DNA of 64,000 nucleotides from an uncultured Prevotellaceae bacterium (lineage in GTDB: Bacteria; Bacteroidota; Bacteroidia; Bacteroidales; Bacteroidaceae), in the NCBI GenBank assembly GCA_947167935.1, contig CAMVJU010000002.1, positions 87,194 through 151,193 of the forward strand. Reading direction: 5' to 3'. The position numbers and the translations under genes were made by a program. Position 1 is the stretch's first letter. Every line of letters starts with the position of its first letter. Under the pieces are notes generated by a model. That model was not told where the DNA came from, did no database searches, and was given only the letters and a program-made list of their open reading frames with translations. Shown here piece by piece: positions 34,308 to 43,989 of this stretch.

Positions 34308-35324
34308 CTATTCTATGACAACCGTGGTCCAGCCGTGTTTGTCCTCAATCTCGCCATATTGGATGCCGCGGAGGGTGTCGAAGAGCTTCTTCGACATAGG
34401 GCCGGGCTTGTCGCCGAAGCTATAACGCTTGCCGGTGTCAAGATCGTCGATATAGCTGATGGGGCTGATAACGGCTGCCGTGCCACAGGCTCCAGCCTCC
34501 TCGAAGGTCTCGAGCTCCTCTTCAGGAATGGGGCGACGCTCCACCTTCATGCCGAGATCCTCAGCCACCTGCATCAGGCTTTTGTTGGTAATGGAGGGCA
34601 GGATGGAGGTTGACTTCGGTGTGACATAGGTGTTGTCCTTGATGCCGAAGAAGTTGGCAGCACCGCACTCGTCCATATACTTCTTCTCCTTGGCGTCCAG
34701 ATAGAACTCGCAGGCGTAGCCCTTCTCGTGTGCCAGGTTGTTGGCGAAGAGCGAAGCGGCGTAGTTGCCGCCCACCTTATATTTACCTGTGCCGAGAGGT
34801 GCTGAACGGTCGAAGTCGCGGATGATGACGTAGGGGTTGGCAGCGAAGCCACCCTTGAAGTACGGACCTACGGGAGTGACGAAGATGAGGAAGCAGTACT
34901 CCTTGGCGGGGTGTACGCCAACCTGTGCGCTCGTGCCTATCAGCAGCGGGCGGATATAGAGCGTGGCACCACTCTCGTAGGTGGGAATCCACTCCTGGTT
35001 GAGGCGAACCACCTTCTTGACCATCTCGGTAAACAACTCTGTGCTTACCTCGGGCATCATGATGCCGCGGCAGGTCGACTGCAGACGCGCAGCATTCTCG
35101 TCAACGCGGAAGATGCGCACCTTGCCATCAGGGCAGCGGTAAGCCTTCAAGCCCTCGAAAGCCTCCTGTCCGTAGTGCAGGCAGGTTGCTGCCATGTGCA
35201 ATTTCAGATACTCGTCGGAGCAGACCTCAATCTCTCCCCACTTGCCGTCGCGATAGTAGCAACGGACGTTGTAGTCAGTCTTCATGTAGCCAAACGACAG
35301 ATTGGCCCAGTCTAAGTTCTTCAT
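34308..35324 (-). CDS. ilvE: Branched-chain amino-acid aminotransferase
   Basis: PLP-dependent class IV transaminase for Leu/Ile/Val. [28 protein letters not shown], the PLP lysine in [25 protein letters not shown] and [15 protein letters not shown] are typical. 338 residues from ATG 35324 ([12 protein letters not shown]); an in-frame ATG 16 codons upstream would lie in the promoter region. Stop lies just beyond the trmB palindrome. Confidence 0.94.
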   Translation of the reverse strand: MKNLDWANLSFGYMKTDYNVRCYYRDGKWGEIEVCSDEYLKLHMAATCLHYGQEAFEGLKAYRCPDGKVRIFRVDENAARLQSTCRGIMMPEVSTELFTEMVKKVVRLNQEWIPTYESGATLYIRPLLIGTSAQVGVHPAKEYCFLIFVTPVGPYFKGGFAANPYVIIRDFDRSAPLGTGKYKVGGNYAASLFANNLAHEKGYACEFYLDAKEKKYMDECGAANFFGIKDNTYVTPKSTSILPSITNKSLMQVAEDLGMKVERRPIPEEELETFEEAGACGTAAVISPISYIDDLDTGKRYSFGDKPGPMSKKLFDTLRGIQYGEIEDKHGWTTVVIE

Positions 35325-35359
35325 GTTATTTTCTATACTTGAATTACAATTCTTTGGCG

Positions 35360-35367
35360 CAAAGGTA
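35360..35367 (-). promoter_or_regulatory. -7 element TACCTTTG for ilvE
   Basis: Minus-strand TAnnTTTG match 36 bp before ATG 35324. Confidence 0.55.
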
Positions 35368-35402
35368 GACATTTTTCCTCAAATGCCAAAAAAATGTAGA
35401 AA

Positions 35403-35597
35403 TTATTTATTGTCGTCCAAAATCTTTTTGATTTCTTCATCGGTCTTGGTAAGCTTGTCTTTACAGAGCTTGATGAGCTGCTGGGCACGCTTTAGCTGCT
35501 CGGTCATTTGGTCGATGTCAAGCTCGTCGTTTTCCATTTTGCGGACGATGGTCTGCAGTTCGGCATAAGCCTCTTCGTATTTGGGTTCTTTAGACAT
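35403..35597 (-). CDS. xseB: Exodeoxyribonuclease VII small subunit
   Basis: 64 residues, normal for XseB: YEEAYAELQTIVRKMENDELDIDQMTEQLKRAQQLIKLC. Forms the nuclease with the large subunit encoded 42 bp upstream. Confidence 0.93.
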   Translation of the reverse strand: MSKEPKYEEAYAELQTIVRKMENDELDIDQMTEQLKRAQQLIKLCKDKLTKTDEEIKKILDDNK

Positions 35598-35639
35598 AAT
35601 AACAGTTTTTATTGACAGATGGACAAAAGAACAAAATTA

Positions 35640-36956
35640 TTATTTGACGATGGAGTGGACGCTGCCGTTGGCGAAGCGCGTTTTGATTTCATCACCTGGG
35701 TGGAGAGTGGCGGCATCGCGTACGGCCTTGCCGTCTTTCAAAGTGATACTGTAGCCACGACGCAGCAACAGCGACGGGTCGAGTGTCTTCACTTTCTCTT
35801 CCAGCAGTTCCAATTGGTGTTTCTTCGTTTTCAGACTGCTGTCGAGCAGCAACGGCAGACGGGATTCTATCGTTGAAAGCTGAGTATTTAGCGTTGAGAG
35901 TTTCTGCTGTGCATGATGGGCAAGGCGGCTATAAAGCGCATCGAGGCGAGCCTCTTGTCGGGTTTTGACAACAGAGAAGATGCTCCTGAGTTGAGTGTTG
36001 AGAGTTGAGAGTTGAGAGTTGAGGATTGTGATTTTGTTTTGCGCATAATGGGCGATGCGGTCTTGGGCATCATCGATGGTGTTGAGCACCTCCTCCAAAT
36101 GGCTGACAAGGAAAGCGGCAGCGGCGGTGGGCGTCTTTACCCGCTGGAACGACACCATATCAAGAATGCTTTCGTCGCGGTCGTGCCCTATACCCGTGAT
36201 AATAGGCAGAGGGAAGTTGGCCACGTTCTCCGCCAATGCCAGCGTGTCGAAGCCCGACATGTCGGCCGTAGCGCCACCACCTCTGATGATGACAACGCAG
36301 TCAAAAGACTCATGGGACTTATTAGGCTCATTGGCCTCATAAATCATGTTCAGGGCGTCAATGATGCTCTGCTCAACCTGTTCACCTTGCATGATGGCAG
36401 GAAAGAGCTGTATGCTGAACTTGAGTCCGCTGTCGTTATGGATGAGTTGGTTGACGAAGTCGCCATAGCCGGCAGCCGTTTCAGAAGAAATGACAGCGAT
36501 GCGCTGGCAAAACAGCGGCAGCGTCAGCTCTTTCTGCAAATCGAAGATGCCTTCCTCCTTCAGCTTGCGGATAATCTCCTGACGTTTCCGGGCCATGTCG
36601 CCGAGTGTGAAAGTGGGGTCAATATCGGTGACAATCCATGAAAAGCCAAAAGCCTCATGAAACTGAGCATAGACCTTCAGCCGCACCTTCAATCCTGCGT
36701 GCAATGTCTGTCCTGTCGTGCGCTCAAAGTAGGGCTGCAGCATAGCCCATTGCGTACGCCAGCACTTTGTTGAGGCACGTGCTATGGGTGTGGCAGAGGT
36801 TTCATCCTTTTCTATTAGTTCCATATAGCAGTGGCCGCGACTCTCGCGACACTCCGAAAGCTCCGCCTCCACCCAATACTCCTGACTGAGCGTTTCTTCA
36901 ATAACCTGACGCACCAGGCTATTAAGTTCAAGGAGGGAGAGGGAAGGACTATTCAT
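35640..36956 (-). CDS. xseA: Exodeoxyribonuclease VII large subunit with repeat-derived insertions
   Basis: 438 residues. OB-fold N-terminus (VRQVIEETLSQEYWVEAELSECRESRGHCYMELIEKD), catalytic region with RIAVISSETAAGYGDF, VVIIRGGGATADMSGFD, PIITGIGHDRDESILD and VKTPTAAAAFLV, then a long coiled coil and LLRRGYSIT. Three places look repeat-derived: EANEPNKSHES (36305-36345) before VVIIRGGG, ILNSQLSTLNTQL (35988-36027) and KLSTLNTQLSTI (35871-35902) in the coiled coil. The helical stalk tolerates such additions. Confidence 0.93.
   Translation of the reverse strand: MNSPSLSLLELNSLVRQVIEETLSQEYWVEAELSECRESRGHCYMELIEKDETSATPIARASTKCWRTQWAMLQPYFERTTGQTLHAGLKVRLKVYAQFHEAFGFSWIVTDIDPTFTLGDMARKRQEIIRKLKEEGIFDLQKELTLPLFCQRIAVISSETAAGYGDFVNQLIHNDSGLKFSIQLFPAIMQGEQVEQSIIDALNMIYEANEPNKSHESFDCVVIIRGGGATADMSGFDTLALAENVANFPLPIITGIGHDRDESILDMVSFQRVKTPTAAAAFLVSHLEEVLNTIDDAQDRIAHYAQNKITILNSQLSTLNTQLRSIFSVVKTRQEARLDALYSRLAHHAQQKLSTLNTQLSTIESRLPLLLDSSLKTKKHQLELLEEKVKTLDPSLLLRRGYSITLKDGKAVRDAATLHPGDEIKTRFANGSVHSIVK
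35871..36027. repeat. Two blocks of caactct/aactcaa short tandem repeats in xseA
   Basis: Blocks 35871-35902 and 35988-36027 encode near-identical LSTLNTQL peptides; the unit is about 7-8 bp (gttgaga). Confidence 0.65.
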
Positions 36957-36978
36957 GGGGCGGCTGAGACTTCTGGGA

Positions 36979-38400
36979 TTAATGGGCTATTCCAGACTGG
37001 TAGGCTTTCCAGAAGTCGGGAAGGCCATAACCATAGATATTGTTGGGAGCGTCATACTGGTCGGCGCTCTGTCGAACAAGTTCTATGATTTGCAAGGCCG
37101 TCAACTGGCGCAGGCCCTGCCATAAACAAGTCACCATGCCACAAGTGACGGGCGTAGAGAACGAAGTACCCATGTCGTGCACCAACGTGCCACGGCCAGA
37201 GATCAGCGTAGTGTTATGTCCCAAGGCCACGACGTCGGGTTTAACACGGCCGTCCTGCGACGGCCCGATGCTGGAGAAAGCAGCCAGCACCCCCTTCTTG
37301 TCTACGGCACCCACGGTAAGGATATTGGGAGCATCAGCAGGCACACCAATCTTCTTCCATTCACCAATGCCACTATTGCCGGCAGAGTTACAATGAACAA
37401 TACCTTTACGAGCAAGCATCGATGCAGAGCGCGAGATAAAGGCCGTATGTCCGTCAAGGTCGCGCAAGCGATAACTGGGCAGCCCATCGTCATATTGATG
37501 ATAGCCCAGCGACGAGTTGATGACATCGACACCCACGCTATCAGCAAACTCAGCCGCCATCGTCCAGAAGTCTTCCTCCACAGGCTGCTCAGTAGCCGGG
37601 TCTTCCGAACGCAGCAGCCAATAGCTGGCATCAGGAGCCGTACCAATCATCACCTCTGGGGCGTAGGCCGCCATAGCTGAGAATACGCGTGTACCGTGGT
37701 CTATCTGATGGAAGTTTTTGCCGACAGGACTATTATTACCAGTATAACTAGTTGAACTAGCAGGTTCCACAAAGTCCTTTACGCCAAGCACCTTGGCATG
37801 TTGCAGCGCAGGGATGCGGTCATAGTTTTGGAATCCGCCGTCAAGAATAGCAACGACCATGCCCTTGCCCGTCAAACCGGCTTCGTGCAGGCGCAAACCG
37901 TTCAGCATCTCTATCTGATGGGCAGCCATGCCATAAGGTTCATTCCGCACGGAATCCCAGCGGTTGAAGCTGTCGCGCACGTTCCACGAGATATCATCAT
38001 TCTTCTCAATAGAGTCGGGGGCAACGTAGACACAGCAGGCCTCACGGACGATGGGCAACTGTGCCAGTCTATTCAGTACCAAAGTATCTGCGGCACGTAC
38101 CACCACGGTGTTCTGCCAGCGACTGGTACCCAGCACGGTGGTACCTTTCACGGCAAACTGTCGCACATACTGGCGTGGCACAGGCAGGTCGGTGCTGTCG
38201 ATGGACAAACCCTGTCGCGTGCGGCGTTCAATACTTCTCTCTGAAAGGAAGTGCTGCGGCTTGGCCAGCGAATGTGTGGTGGGCTGTTTGTCGATGAGGT
38301 AATATCTGTAGACGTATGATTTCTTCACAGGGCGCTTACTCTTTGCGTAGGCACCCAGTGCGACAGCGAGGATGAGGGCAATGAACAGTATTCGTTTCAT
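36979..38400 (-). CDS. Secreted subtilisin-like S8 serine protease
   Basis: 473 residues with signal peptide (FIALILAVALGAYA). Catalytic triad: Asp in VVAILDGGFQ, His in QIDHGTRVFSAM, Ser in MGTSFSTPVTCGM; NSAGNSG supplies the oxyanion Asn. Compared with related Bacteroidetes subtilases, a loop EPASSTSYTGNNSPVGKNF lies between the Asp and His motifs; its DNA contains ctagttcaactagtta, a short repeat also seen near 40495-40512. No C-terminal sorting domain. Confidence 0.92.
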   Translation of the reverse strand: MKRILFIALILAVALGAYAKSKRPVKKSYVYRYYLIDKQPTTHSLAKPQHFLSERSIERRTRQGLSIDSTDLPVPRQYVRQFAVKGTTVLGTSRWQNTVVVRAADTLVLNRLAQLPIVREACCVYVAPDSIEKNDDISWNVRDSFNRWDSVRNEPYGMAAHQIEMLNGLRLHEAGLTGKGMVVAILDGGFQNYDRIPALQHAKVLGVKDFVEPASSTSYTGNNSPVGKNFHQIDHGTRVFSAMAAYAPEVMIGTAPDASYWLLRSEDPATEQPVEEDFWTMAAEFADSVGVDVINSSLGYHQYDDGLPSYRLRDLDGHTAFISRSASMLARKGIVHCNSAGNSGIGEWKKIGVPADAPNILTVGAVDKKGVLAAFSSIGPSQDGRVKPDVVALGHNTTLISGRGTLVHDMGTSFSTPVTCGMVTCLWQGLRQLTALQIIELVRQSADQYDAPNNIYGYGLPDFWKAYQSGIAH

Positions 38401-38422
38401 AGCTTATGGGATTAGTAGCGTG

Positions 38423-38430
38423 CAAAATTA
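38423..38430 (-). promoter_or_regulatory. -7 element TAATTTTG for the subtilase gene
   Basis: Minus-strand TAnnTTTG match 23 bp before the start codon. Confidence 0.5.
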
Positions 38431-38505
38431 CGTTTTTTTTTCCTCTTAACATTATTTTCTCCAATGTTTTTTCAGAAAGACATCGTTTTTTCGAAAAAAA
38501 GAGTG

Positions 38506-38513
38506 TACCTTTG
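38506..38513 (+). promoter_or_regulatory. -7 element TACCTTTG for the MATE gene
   Basis: TAnnTTTG match 17 bp before ATG 38530. Confidence 0.6.
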
Positions 38514-38529
38514 CAAACGATTAGGCACT

Positions 38530-39894
38530 ATGGACAACAAACAAAAGGCCTTGGAACTGGGGCAGAAGCCCGTTGGGGCGCTGCTTTGGCAGTATGCCTT
38601 GCCCGCCATCGTTGCGATGACGGCCTCTTCATTGTATAATATCATTGACCGTGCATCAATAGGACAGATGGTTGGCCCCGACGCCATTGCCGGTTTGGGC
38701 ATCACCTTGCCATTTATGAATCTGAGTGCAGCCTTTGGTGCCGCTGTCGGCGTGGGTGCATCTACGTGTATCAGCGTGAAACTGGGCCAGCGCGACTATG
38801 AAACGGCACAGCATCTGTTAGGCAACACCGTTTCCCTGAATCTCATCGTGGGCCTCGTCTTCATGGTGGTCAGCCTGATATTCCTTGACCCTATCCTGCG
38901 TTTCTTCGGTGCCTCTGACGCAACCTTACCCTACGCCCGCCAGTTTATGCAGATTATCCTGGCCGGCAACATGATTACGCACATGTACTTCGGCATGAAC
39001 GCCGTGCTGCGAGCGGCTGGCAAGCCTCGGCATGCCATGTATGCCACGCTGTTCACCGTGGGCTGCAACATCCTGCTGGTGTTTGCCTTCGTGTGGTGGC
39101 TGCGATGGGGCATACGCGGCGCAGCACTCGCCACCATCACTAGTCAGACTATGGCGCTGTGCTGGCAAATGCGGCTCTTCTCCAACAAAAAAGAGCTGCT
39201 GCACCTAAAGCGTGGCATCTACCGCCTAAAGGCGCAGCTGGTGAAGAACATCATAGCCATCGGTGTGTCACCGTTCCTCATGCAGACAACGTCGTGCATC
39301 ATCGTCATCTTCATGAACAACCAGTTCTTTCGCTACGGCGGCGATATGGCGGTGGGTGCCTACTCCATCTCCAACTCGGTGGTAATGGCGCTCTTCATGT
39401 TTGTCATGGGCATTACGCAAGGCATGCAGCCCATCGTGGGCTACAACTATGGTGCCAGGAAATATGACCGCATGCTACGTTGCCTGTGGCTGTCGATTGC
39501 GGCGGCTACTACCATCCTCCTTCTGGGCTGGTCGCTGGCTATGCTTTTCCCAAGGCAGATAGCCCGTGTCTTCGCTACCGACCCAACACTGCTCGACATG
39601 TCGGCACACGGCATCGTCATCAATATGCTGGTGTTCTTCGTGGTAGGTTCACAGGCTGTCATCACCAATTTCTTCCAGTGCATCGGCAAGGTGAAGATCA
39701 GCATCTTCCTTTCGCTGTCACGCCAGCTCATCATGCTGTTGCCCTTGGCCTATGTGCTGCCTTTGTTCTGGAAACTTGACGGTGTATGGTACGCTATGCC
39801 CGCCAGCGACTTCGGTTCGTTTGCAATGACACTGCCCCTGCTATGGTGGTATCTCAGAAAATTCAAGGCTTATGGAGAAAAAGATAATCATTAA
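38530..39894 (+). CDS. MATE-family multidrug/Na+ antiporter
   Basis: 454 residues, 12 predicted membrane helices in two repeats. Repeat 1 contains LPAIVAMTASSLYNIIDRASIGQMVGPDAIAGLGIT, repeat 2 ISNSVVMALFMFVMGITQGMQPIVGYNYGARKYDR. Drives efflux of cationic compounds. Start chosen at MDNKQK after the promoter; the frame is open upstream. Overlaps the next gene by 23 bp. Confidence 0.93.
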   Translation: MDNKQKALELGQKPVGALLWQYALPAIVAMTASSLYNIIDRASIGQMVGPDAIAGLGITLPFMNLSAAFGAAVGVGASTCISVKLGQRDYETAQHLLGNTVSLNLIVGLVFMVVSLIFLDPILRFFGASDATLPYARQFMQIILAGNMITHMYFGMNAVLRAAGKPRHAMYATLFTVGCNILLVFAFVWWLRWGIRGAALATITSQTMALCWQMRLFSNKKELLHLKRGIYRLKAQLVKNIIAIGVSPFLMQTTSCIIVIFMNNQFFRYGGDMAVGAYSISNSVVMALFMFVMGITQGMQPIVGYNYGARKYDRMLRCLWLSIAAATTILLLGWSLAMLFPRQIARVFATDPTLLDMSAHGIVINMLVFFVVGSQAVITNFFQCIGKVKISIFLSLSRQLIMLLPLAYVLPLFWKLDGVWYAMPASDFGSFAMTLPLLWWYLRKFKAYGEKDNH

Positions 39895-40510
39895 CGTAGG
39901 CCGGCAACTTGGCTCCGGTGGCCATGACATTGGCCGTATGCTGGCTACGGACTTCGATGCACAGTTCTATGACCGCGAAATACTGAATATCGCAGCCAAG
40001 GAAAGTGGATTTTCAGAGGAGTTCTTCGAGAAGAACGATGAGCGCAAGGGATTCCTGAGATCTTTCCTTCACCTACCCTTTAGTAATACCGCCACCAGTG
40101 ATAGCTTCTATCAGAACAACTTCTCGCAGGAGGGACTGTTTAAATTCCAGAGTGACGCTATCCGCAAGGAGGCTGAGAAAGGGTCGTGCATCTTCGTAGG
40201 CCGCTGTGCCGACTATGTGCTGCGTGATTTCCCCAACACCGTCAACATCTTCATTACTGCCTCCATGCAGTTCCGCATCGAAAACGTGGCAAACAAACTG
40301 GGCGTTTCTACTGAGGAGGCCCGTAAAGTCATAGAGCAGGGCGAGAAGCATCGCGCAGAATACTACAACTATTATACGGGCAAGAAATGGGGTGCCTCGC
40401 AGAGCTATGACCTCTGCATCGATGCCAGCATCCTTGGTCTTATAGAGACTGAGAAGTTCATCGCCGAGTTCATAAGGAAGAAACTAGATATGGCTAGTAA
40501 GACTAGTTAA
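39872..40510 (+). CDS. Cytidylate kinase-like family protein
   Basis: 212 residues. P-loop-like IINVGRQLGSGGHDIGRML, then YDREILNIAAKESGFSEEFFEKND and FVGRCADYVLRDFPNTVNIFI, which fit the cytidylate-kinase-like family common in anaerobes; true substrate not established. The last residues MASKTS lie in a ctagt-rich repeat. Co-transcribed with the MATE and phosphoesterase genes. Confidence 0.88.
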   Translation: MEKKIIINVGRQLGSGGHDIGRMLATDFDAQFYDREILNIAAKESGFSEEFFEKNDERKGFLRSFLHLPFSNTATSDSFYQNNFSQEGLFKFQSDAIRKEAEKGSCIFVGRCADYVLRDFPNTVNIFITASMQFRIENVANKLGVSTEEARKVIEQGEKHRAEYYNYYTGKKWGASQSYDLCIDASILGLIETEKFIAEFIRKKLDMASKTS

Positions 40511-40528
40511 CTAGAAAATCAATAAAAC

Positions 40529-41020
40529 ATGAAAAGAATCGGTATCATCAGCGACACACACGGCTACTGGGACCCGAAGTATCTGCACTACTTTGAGCCC
40601 TGCGATGAAATCTGGCACGCCGGCGACATTGGCACCGTCGAGGTGGCAGAGCGTCTGGCCGAGTTCAGGCCATTACGCGCCGTCTGTGGCAACTGCGATG
40701 GTGGCGACCTGCGCCTGATGTATCGCGACCTCAACCGCTTCAAATGTGAGGAGGCTGATGTGCTTATCAAGCATATTGGCGGCTATCCTGGCAACTACGA
40801 TCCCAGCGTCCGTTCCACGCTCTTCGCCAATCCGCCACAACTTTTCATCGCCGGTCATTCGCACATCCTCAAGGTGAAATTTGACAAGACACTCAACCTT
40901 CTCCATCTTAATCCAGGAGCCGCTGGTATCCAAGGCTGGCACAAGGAGCGCACACTGATGCGTCTTACCGTCGATGGCGCCACGTTCAAAGACCTCGAAG
41001 TCATCACACTCTCAGACTAA
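40529..41020 (+). CDS. YfcE-type metallophosphoesterase
   Basis: 163 residues with all metal-binding motifs: GIISDTHGY, HAGDIG, CGNCDG, GHSHI. Bacterial YfcE/MJ0936-like phosphodiesterases; substrate unknown. Note the HIGGYPGNYDP loop in place of the usual shorter segment. Confidence 0.92.
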   Translation: MKRIGIISDTHGYWDPKYLHYFEPCDEIWHAGDIGTVEVAERLAEFRPLRAVCGNCDGGDLRLMYRDLNRFKCEEADVLIKHIGGYPGNYDPSVRSTLFANPPQLFIAGHSHILKVKFDKTLNLLHLNPGAAGIQGWHKERTLMRLTVDGATFKDLEVITLSD

Positions 41021-41032
41021 AGAATAAAGAAA

Positions 41033-41215
41033 ATGAAGGAATGGCTCATTGATTTGACACAGAACACAATTATTGCGGTAGTCATCTCGTTATTATGGTA
41101 TGTGTTGGGCGTCGACAAGTCATGGAACGATGCAGCCACCACTTTTGCAACCTCATTCCTTGTCTTGTTTGTCATTACTCTTTATCAACGCTACAAAAAG
41201 AACAAAAAGAAATAA
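41033..41215 (+). CDS. Small membrane protein
   Basis: 60 residues, two hydrophobic helices (IIAVVISLLWYVLGV and FATSFLVLFVITLYQ) and a lysine-rich tail. Starts 12 bp after the phosphoesterase and ends 3 bp before rfbB, so it is co-transcribed. Unknown role. Confidence 0.6.
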   Translation: MKEWLIDLTQNTIIAVVISLLWYVLGVDKSWNDAATTFATSFLVLFVITLYQRYKKNKKK

Positions 41216-41218
41216 ACT

Positions 41219-42355
41219 ATGAAAAGAACTATCGTTATTACCGGCGGAGCCGGATTCATTGGCAGCCATGTGGTGCGCCTTTTTGTGAACAAGTATCCTG
41301 AGTATCACATCATCAACCTCGACAAGCTGACCTATGCCGGCAACCTCGCCAACCTGAAGGACATCGAGAACAAGCCCAACTATGAGTTTGTCAAGATGGA
41401 CATCTGCGATTTTGACGCCTTCCACAAGTTGATGCAGGATAAAAAGGTCGATGGCATCATCCACCTCGCTGCTGAGAGTCATGTGGACCGCTCTATCAAG
41501 GACCCGTTTACGTTCGCCAAGACCAATGTGATGGGCACACTCAGCCTCTTGCAGGCTGCCAAACTCTACTGGGAGTCGCTGCCTGAGCGCTACGAGGGCA
41601 AGCGTTTCTACCACATCTCTACCGACGAGGTATATGGTGCCCTGGAACTGACGCACCCCGAGGGCATTGAGCCGCCTTTCACTACAACGGCAAGCAGCTC
41701 AGAACATCATCTAGCTTACGGCGACAAGTTCTTCCTCGAGACCACGAAGTATAATCCCCACTCGCCCTACAGCGCCGCAAAGGCCTCCTCAGACCATTTC
41801 GTACGTGCCTATCACGACACCTACGGTATGCCTGTCGTGGTGACCAACTGCTCGAACAACTACGGCCCGTTCCAATTCCCTGAGAAGCTCATCCCGCTGT
41901 TCATCAACAACATCCGCCATCGCAAGCCATTGCCCGTCTACGGTAAGGGCGAGAACGTGCGCGACTGGCTCTACGTCGAGGACCATGCACGTGCCATCGA
42001 CCTTATTTTCCATGAGGGCATGATTGCCGAGACCTACAACATCGGCGGCTTCAACGAGTGGAAGAACATCGACATCATCAAGGTCTTGATCAACACCGTC
42101 GACCGTCTGCTCGGACGTAAGGAGGGTGAGGACATGGACCTCATCACCTACGTCACCGACCGTGCCGGCCACGACTTGCGCTACGCCATTGACAGCTCAA
42201 AGCTGCAGAAAGAACTTGGCTGGGAGCCTTCGCTCCAGTTCGAGGAGGGCATTGAGAAGACCGTCCGCTGGTATCTCGACAACCAGGAGTGGCTCGACAA
42301 CGTCACCTCTGGCGACTACCAGAAGTATTACGATAACATGTACGCAAACAGATGA
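41219..42355 (+). CDS. rfbB: dTDP-glucose 4,6-dehydratase
   Basis: Makes dTDP-4-keto-6-deoxyglucose, the branch point of dTDP-deoxysugars. Extended SDR: NAD motif [28 protein letters not shown], and the YxxxK as [15 protein letters not shown]. 378 residues. First of five overlapping or abutting genes that would build a 3-amino-3,6-dideoxyhexose. The thymidylyltransferase RmlA is not in the window. Confidence 0.95.
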   Translation: MKRTIVITGGAGFIGSHVVRLFVNKYPEYHIINLDKLTYAGNLANLKDIENKPNYEFVKMDICDFDAFHKLMQDKKVDGIIHLAAESHVDRSIKDPFTFAKTNVMGTLSLLQAAKLYWESLPERYEGKRFYHISTDEVYGALELTHPEGIEPPFTTTASSSEHHLAYGDKFFLETTKYNPHSPYSAAKASSDHFVRAYHDTYGMPVVVTNCSNNYGPFQFPEKLIPLFINNIRHRKPLPVYGKGENVRDWLYVEDHARAIDLIFHEGMIAETYNIGGFNEWKNIDIIKVLINTVDRLLGRKEGEDMDLITYVTDRAGHDLRYAIDSSKLQKELGWEPSLQFEEGIEKTVRWYLDNQEWLDNVTSGDYQKYYDNMYANR

Positions 42356-43554
42356 AAAAGATATTGCTGTTAGGCTCAGGCGAACTGGGCAAGGAGTTTG
42401 TGATTGCCGCCATGAGGGCTGGCCAGTATGTGATTGCCTGCGACCGCTACGACAATGCTCCCGCCATGCAGGTGGCTGATGAGCGCGAGGTGTTCTCTAT
42501 GCTCGACGGCGATGCCCTCGAGGCTGTGGTAAAGAAACACCAGCCCGACATTATCGTGCCTGAGATTGAGGCCATCCGCACAGAGCGTCTCTTCAAGTTC
42601 GAGGAGCAAGGCATCCAAGTGGTTCCCTCAGCCCGTGCCGTCAACTACACCATGAACCGTCGCGCCATCCGTGACCTTGCTGCCAAGGAGCTCGGTCTCC
42701 GCACCGCAAAGTATTTCTACGCAAAGACCTACGAGGAGTTCAAGGCTGCAGCCGATAAGATTGGATTTCCCTGCGTGGTGAAGCCTCTGATGTCATCCTC
42801 TGGTCACGGTCAGAGCTATGTCCACAACGAAAGTGAGCTCGAAACCGCTTTCAAGGAGGCCATGGAAGGCTCCCGCGGTGACGTGAAGGAAGTAATTATT
42901 GAGGAGTTCATCGACTTCGACTCTGAGTTCACACTCCTTACCGTTACCCAGCAGCATGGCTGGCCCACCCTCTTCTGCCCGCCTATCGGACATGTGCAGA
43001 AAAGTGGCGACTATCGCGAGTCATGGCAACCCTACAAAATCAGCGACGAGGCCCTGAAACAGGCTCAGATGATGGCCGACAAGGTAACAAAAGCGTTGAC
43101 AGGCGCTGGTATCTGGGGTGTAGAGTTCTTCCTCACGAAGCAGGGCGAGGTCATCTTCTCAGAGTTAAGCCCCCGTCCGCATGATACTGGCATGGTCACC
43201 CTTGGCCACACCACCAATCTTTCTGAGTTCGAGCTGCATTTCCGTGCCGTCATGGGGCTCCCCATTGCTGGCATCCATCTGGAGCACGCCGGTGCCTCGG
43301 CCGTCATTCTCTCGCCCGTTGAGGCGAATACGCCCGTCGACCGTTCGCTGCTGCCCTATAATCTTGAAGAGGCCTTAAAGGAAGACCGCACCCGCATTCG
43401 CATCTTCGGCAAACCCGAGGCTCACAAAGGCCGTCGCATGGGTGTTGTACTCTGTTATGGCGAGGTGGGCGACGATGTCAATGCGCTGAGGGACAAGGCC
43501 AAACGGTTGGCGAAGACCGTCCTCGGCACCGACCCCTACGCGAAGCTAAGGTAA
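42352..43554 (+). CDS. purT: Formate-dependent phosphoribosylglycinamide formyltransferase (PurT)
   Basis: ATP-grasp ligase that adds formate to GAR in purine synthesis. 400 residues: [32 protein letters not shown]-grasp [15 protein letters not shown], and [15 protein letters not shown]. Overlaps rfbB by 4 bp (ATGA), so it is translated with sugar genes, an unusual place. Catalytic motifs are intact. Either a simple operon passenger or a formate donor for a formylated sugar; the second is speculation. Confidence 0.93.
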   Translation: MKKILLLGSGELGKEFVIAAMRAGQYVIACDRYDNAPAMQVADEREVFSMLDGDALEAVVKKHQPDIIVPEIEAIRTERLFKFEEQGIQVVPSARAVNYTMNRRAIRDLAAKELGLRTAKYFYAKTYEEFKAAADKIGFPCVVKPLMSSSGHGQSYVHNESELETAFKEAMEGSRGDVKEVIIEEFIDFDSEFTLLTVTQQHGWPTLFCPPIGHVQKSGDYRESWQPYKISDEALKQAQMMADKVTKALTGAGIWGVEFFLTKQGEVIFSELSPRPHDTGMVTLGHTTNLSEFELHFRAVMGLPIAGIHLEHAGASAVILSPVEANTPVDRSLLPYNLEEALKEDRTRIRIFGKPEAHKGRRMGVVLCYGEVGDDVNALRDKAKRLAKTVLGTDPYAKLR

Positions 43555-43584
43555 AAGTGAATCGTGAATTATTTGCTGCCGCCA

Positions 43585-43989
43585 ATGGACATTCAAATTA
43601 TCGACCTGCCCAAAATCTCTGATCCTCGTGGCAATCTCACTTTTGCCGAGGCTCAGGCGTTGGTTCCCTTTGACATTAAAAGGGCCTACTGGGTCTATGA
43701 CGTACCTGGAGGCGAGAGCCGTGGCGGTCATGCCCACAAAAAGCTGAAGCAGTTTGTCATTGCCCTCAGCGGGTCGTTTCATGTCACGCTTGACAACGGC
43801 CATGAGCGAAAGACCGTGCTGCTTAACCACCCTTGGCAGGGACTGTTGATTGAGACGAACACCTGGCGCACACTCGACGATTTTTCCAGCGGAGCCGTAT
43901 GCCTGGTGCTTGCATCCGAGCACTACGATGCTGATGACTATATCGAAGACTATGACGAATTCTTAAGATACGTGGGATGTTCGAAGTAG
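43585..43989 (+). CDS. dTDP-4-keto-6-deoxyglucose 3,4-ketoisomerase (FdtA/QdtA-like)
   Basis: Cupin-fold isomerase of 134 residues that moves the keto group from C4 to C3. RGGHAHKKLKQFVIALSGSF holds the His pair, with ISDPRGNLTF at the start and WRTLDDFSSGAVCLVLAS later. FdtA and QdtA differ in product epimer and cannot be separated here. ATG 43585 chosen over a GTG seven codons upstream. Confidence 0.88.
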   Translation: MDIQIIDLPKISDPRGNLTFAEAQALVPFDIKRAYWVYDVPGGESRGGHAHKKLKQFVIALSGSFHVTLDNGHERKTVLLNHPWQGLLIETNTWRTLDDFSSGAVCLVLASEHYDADDYIEDYDEFLRYVGCSK

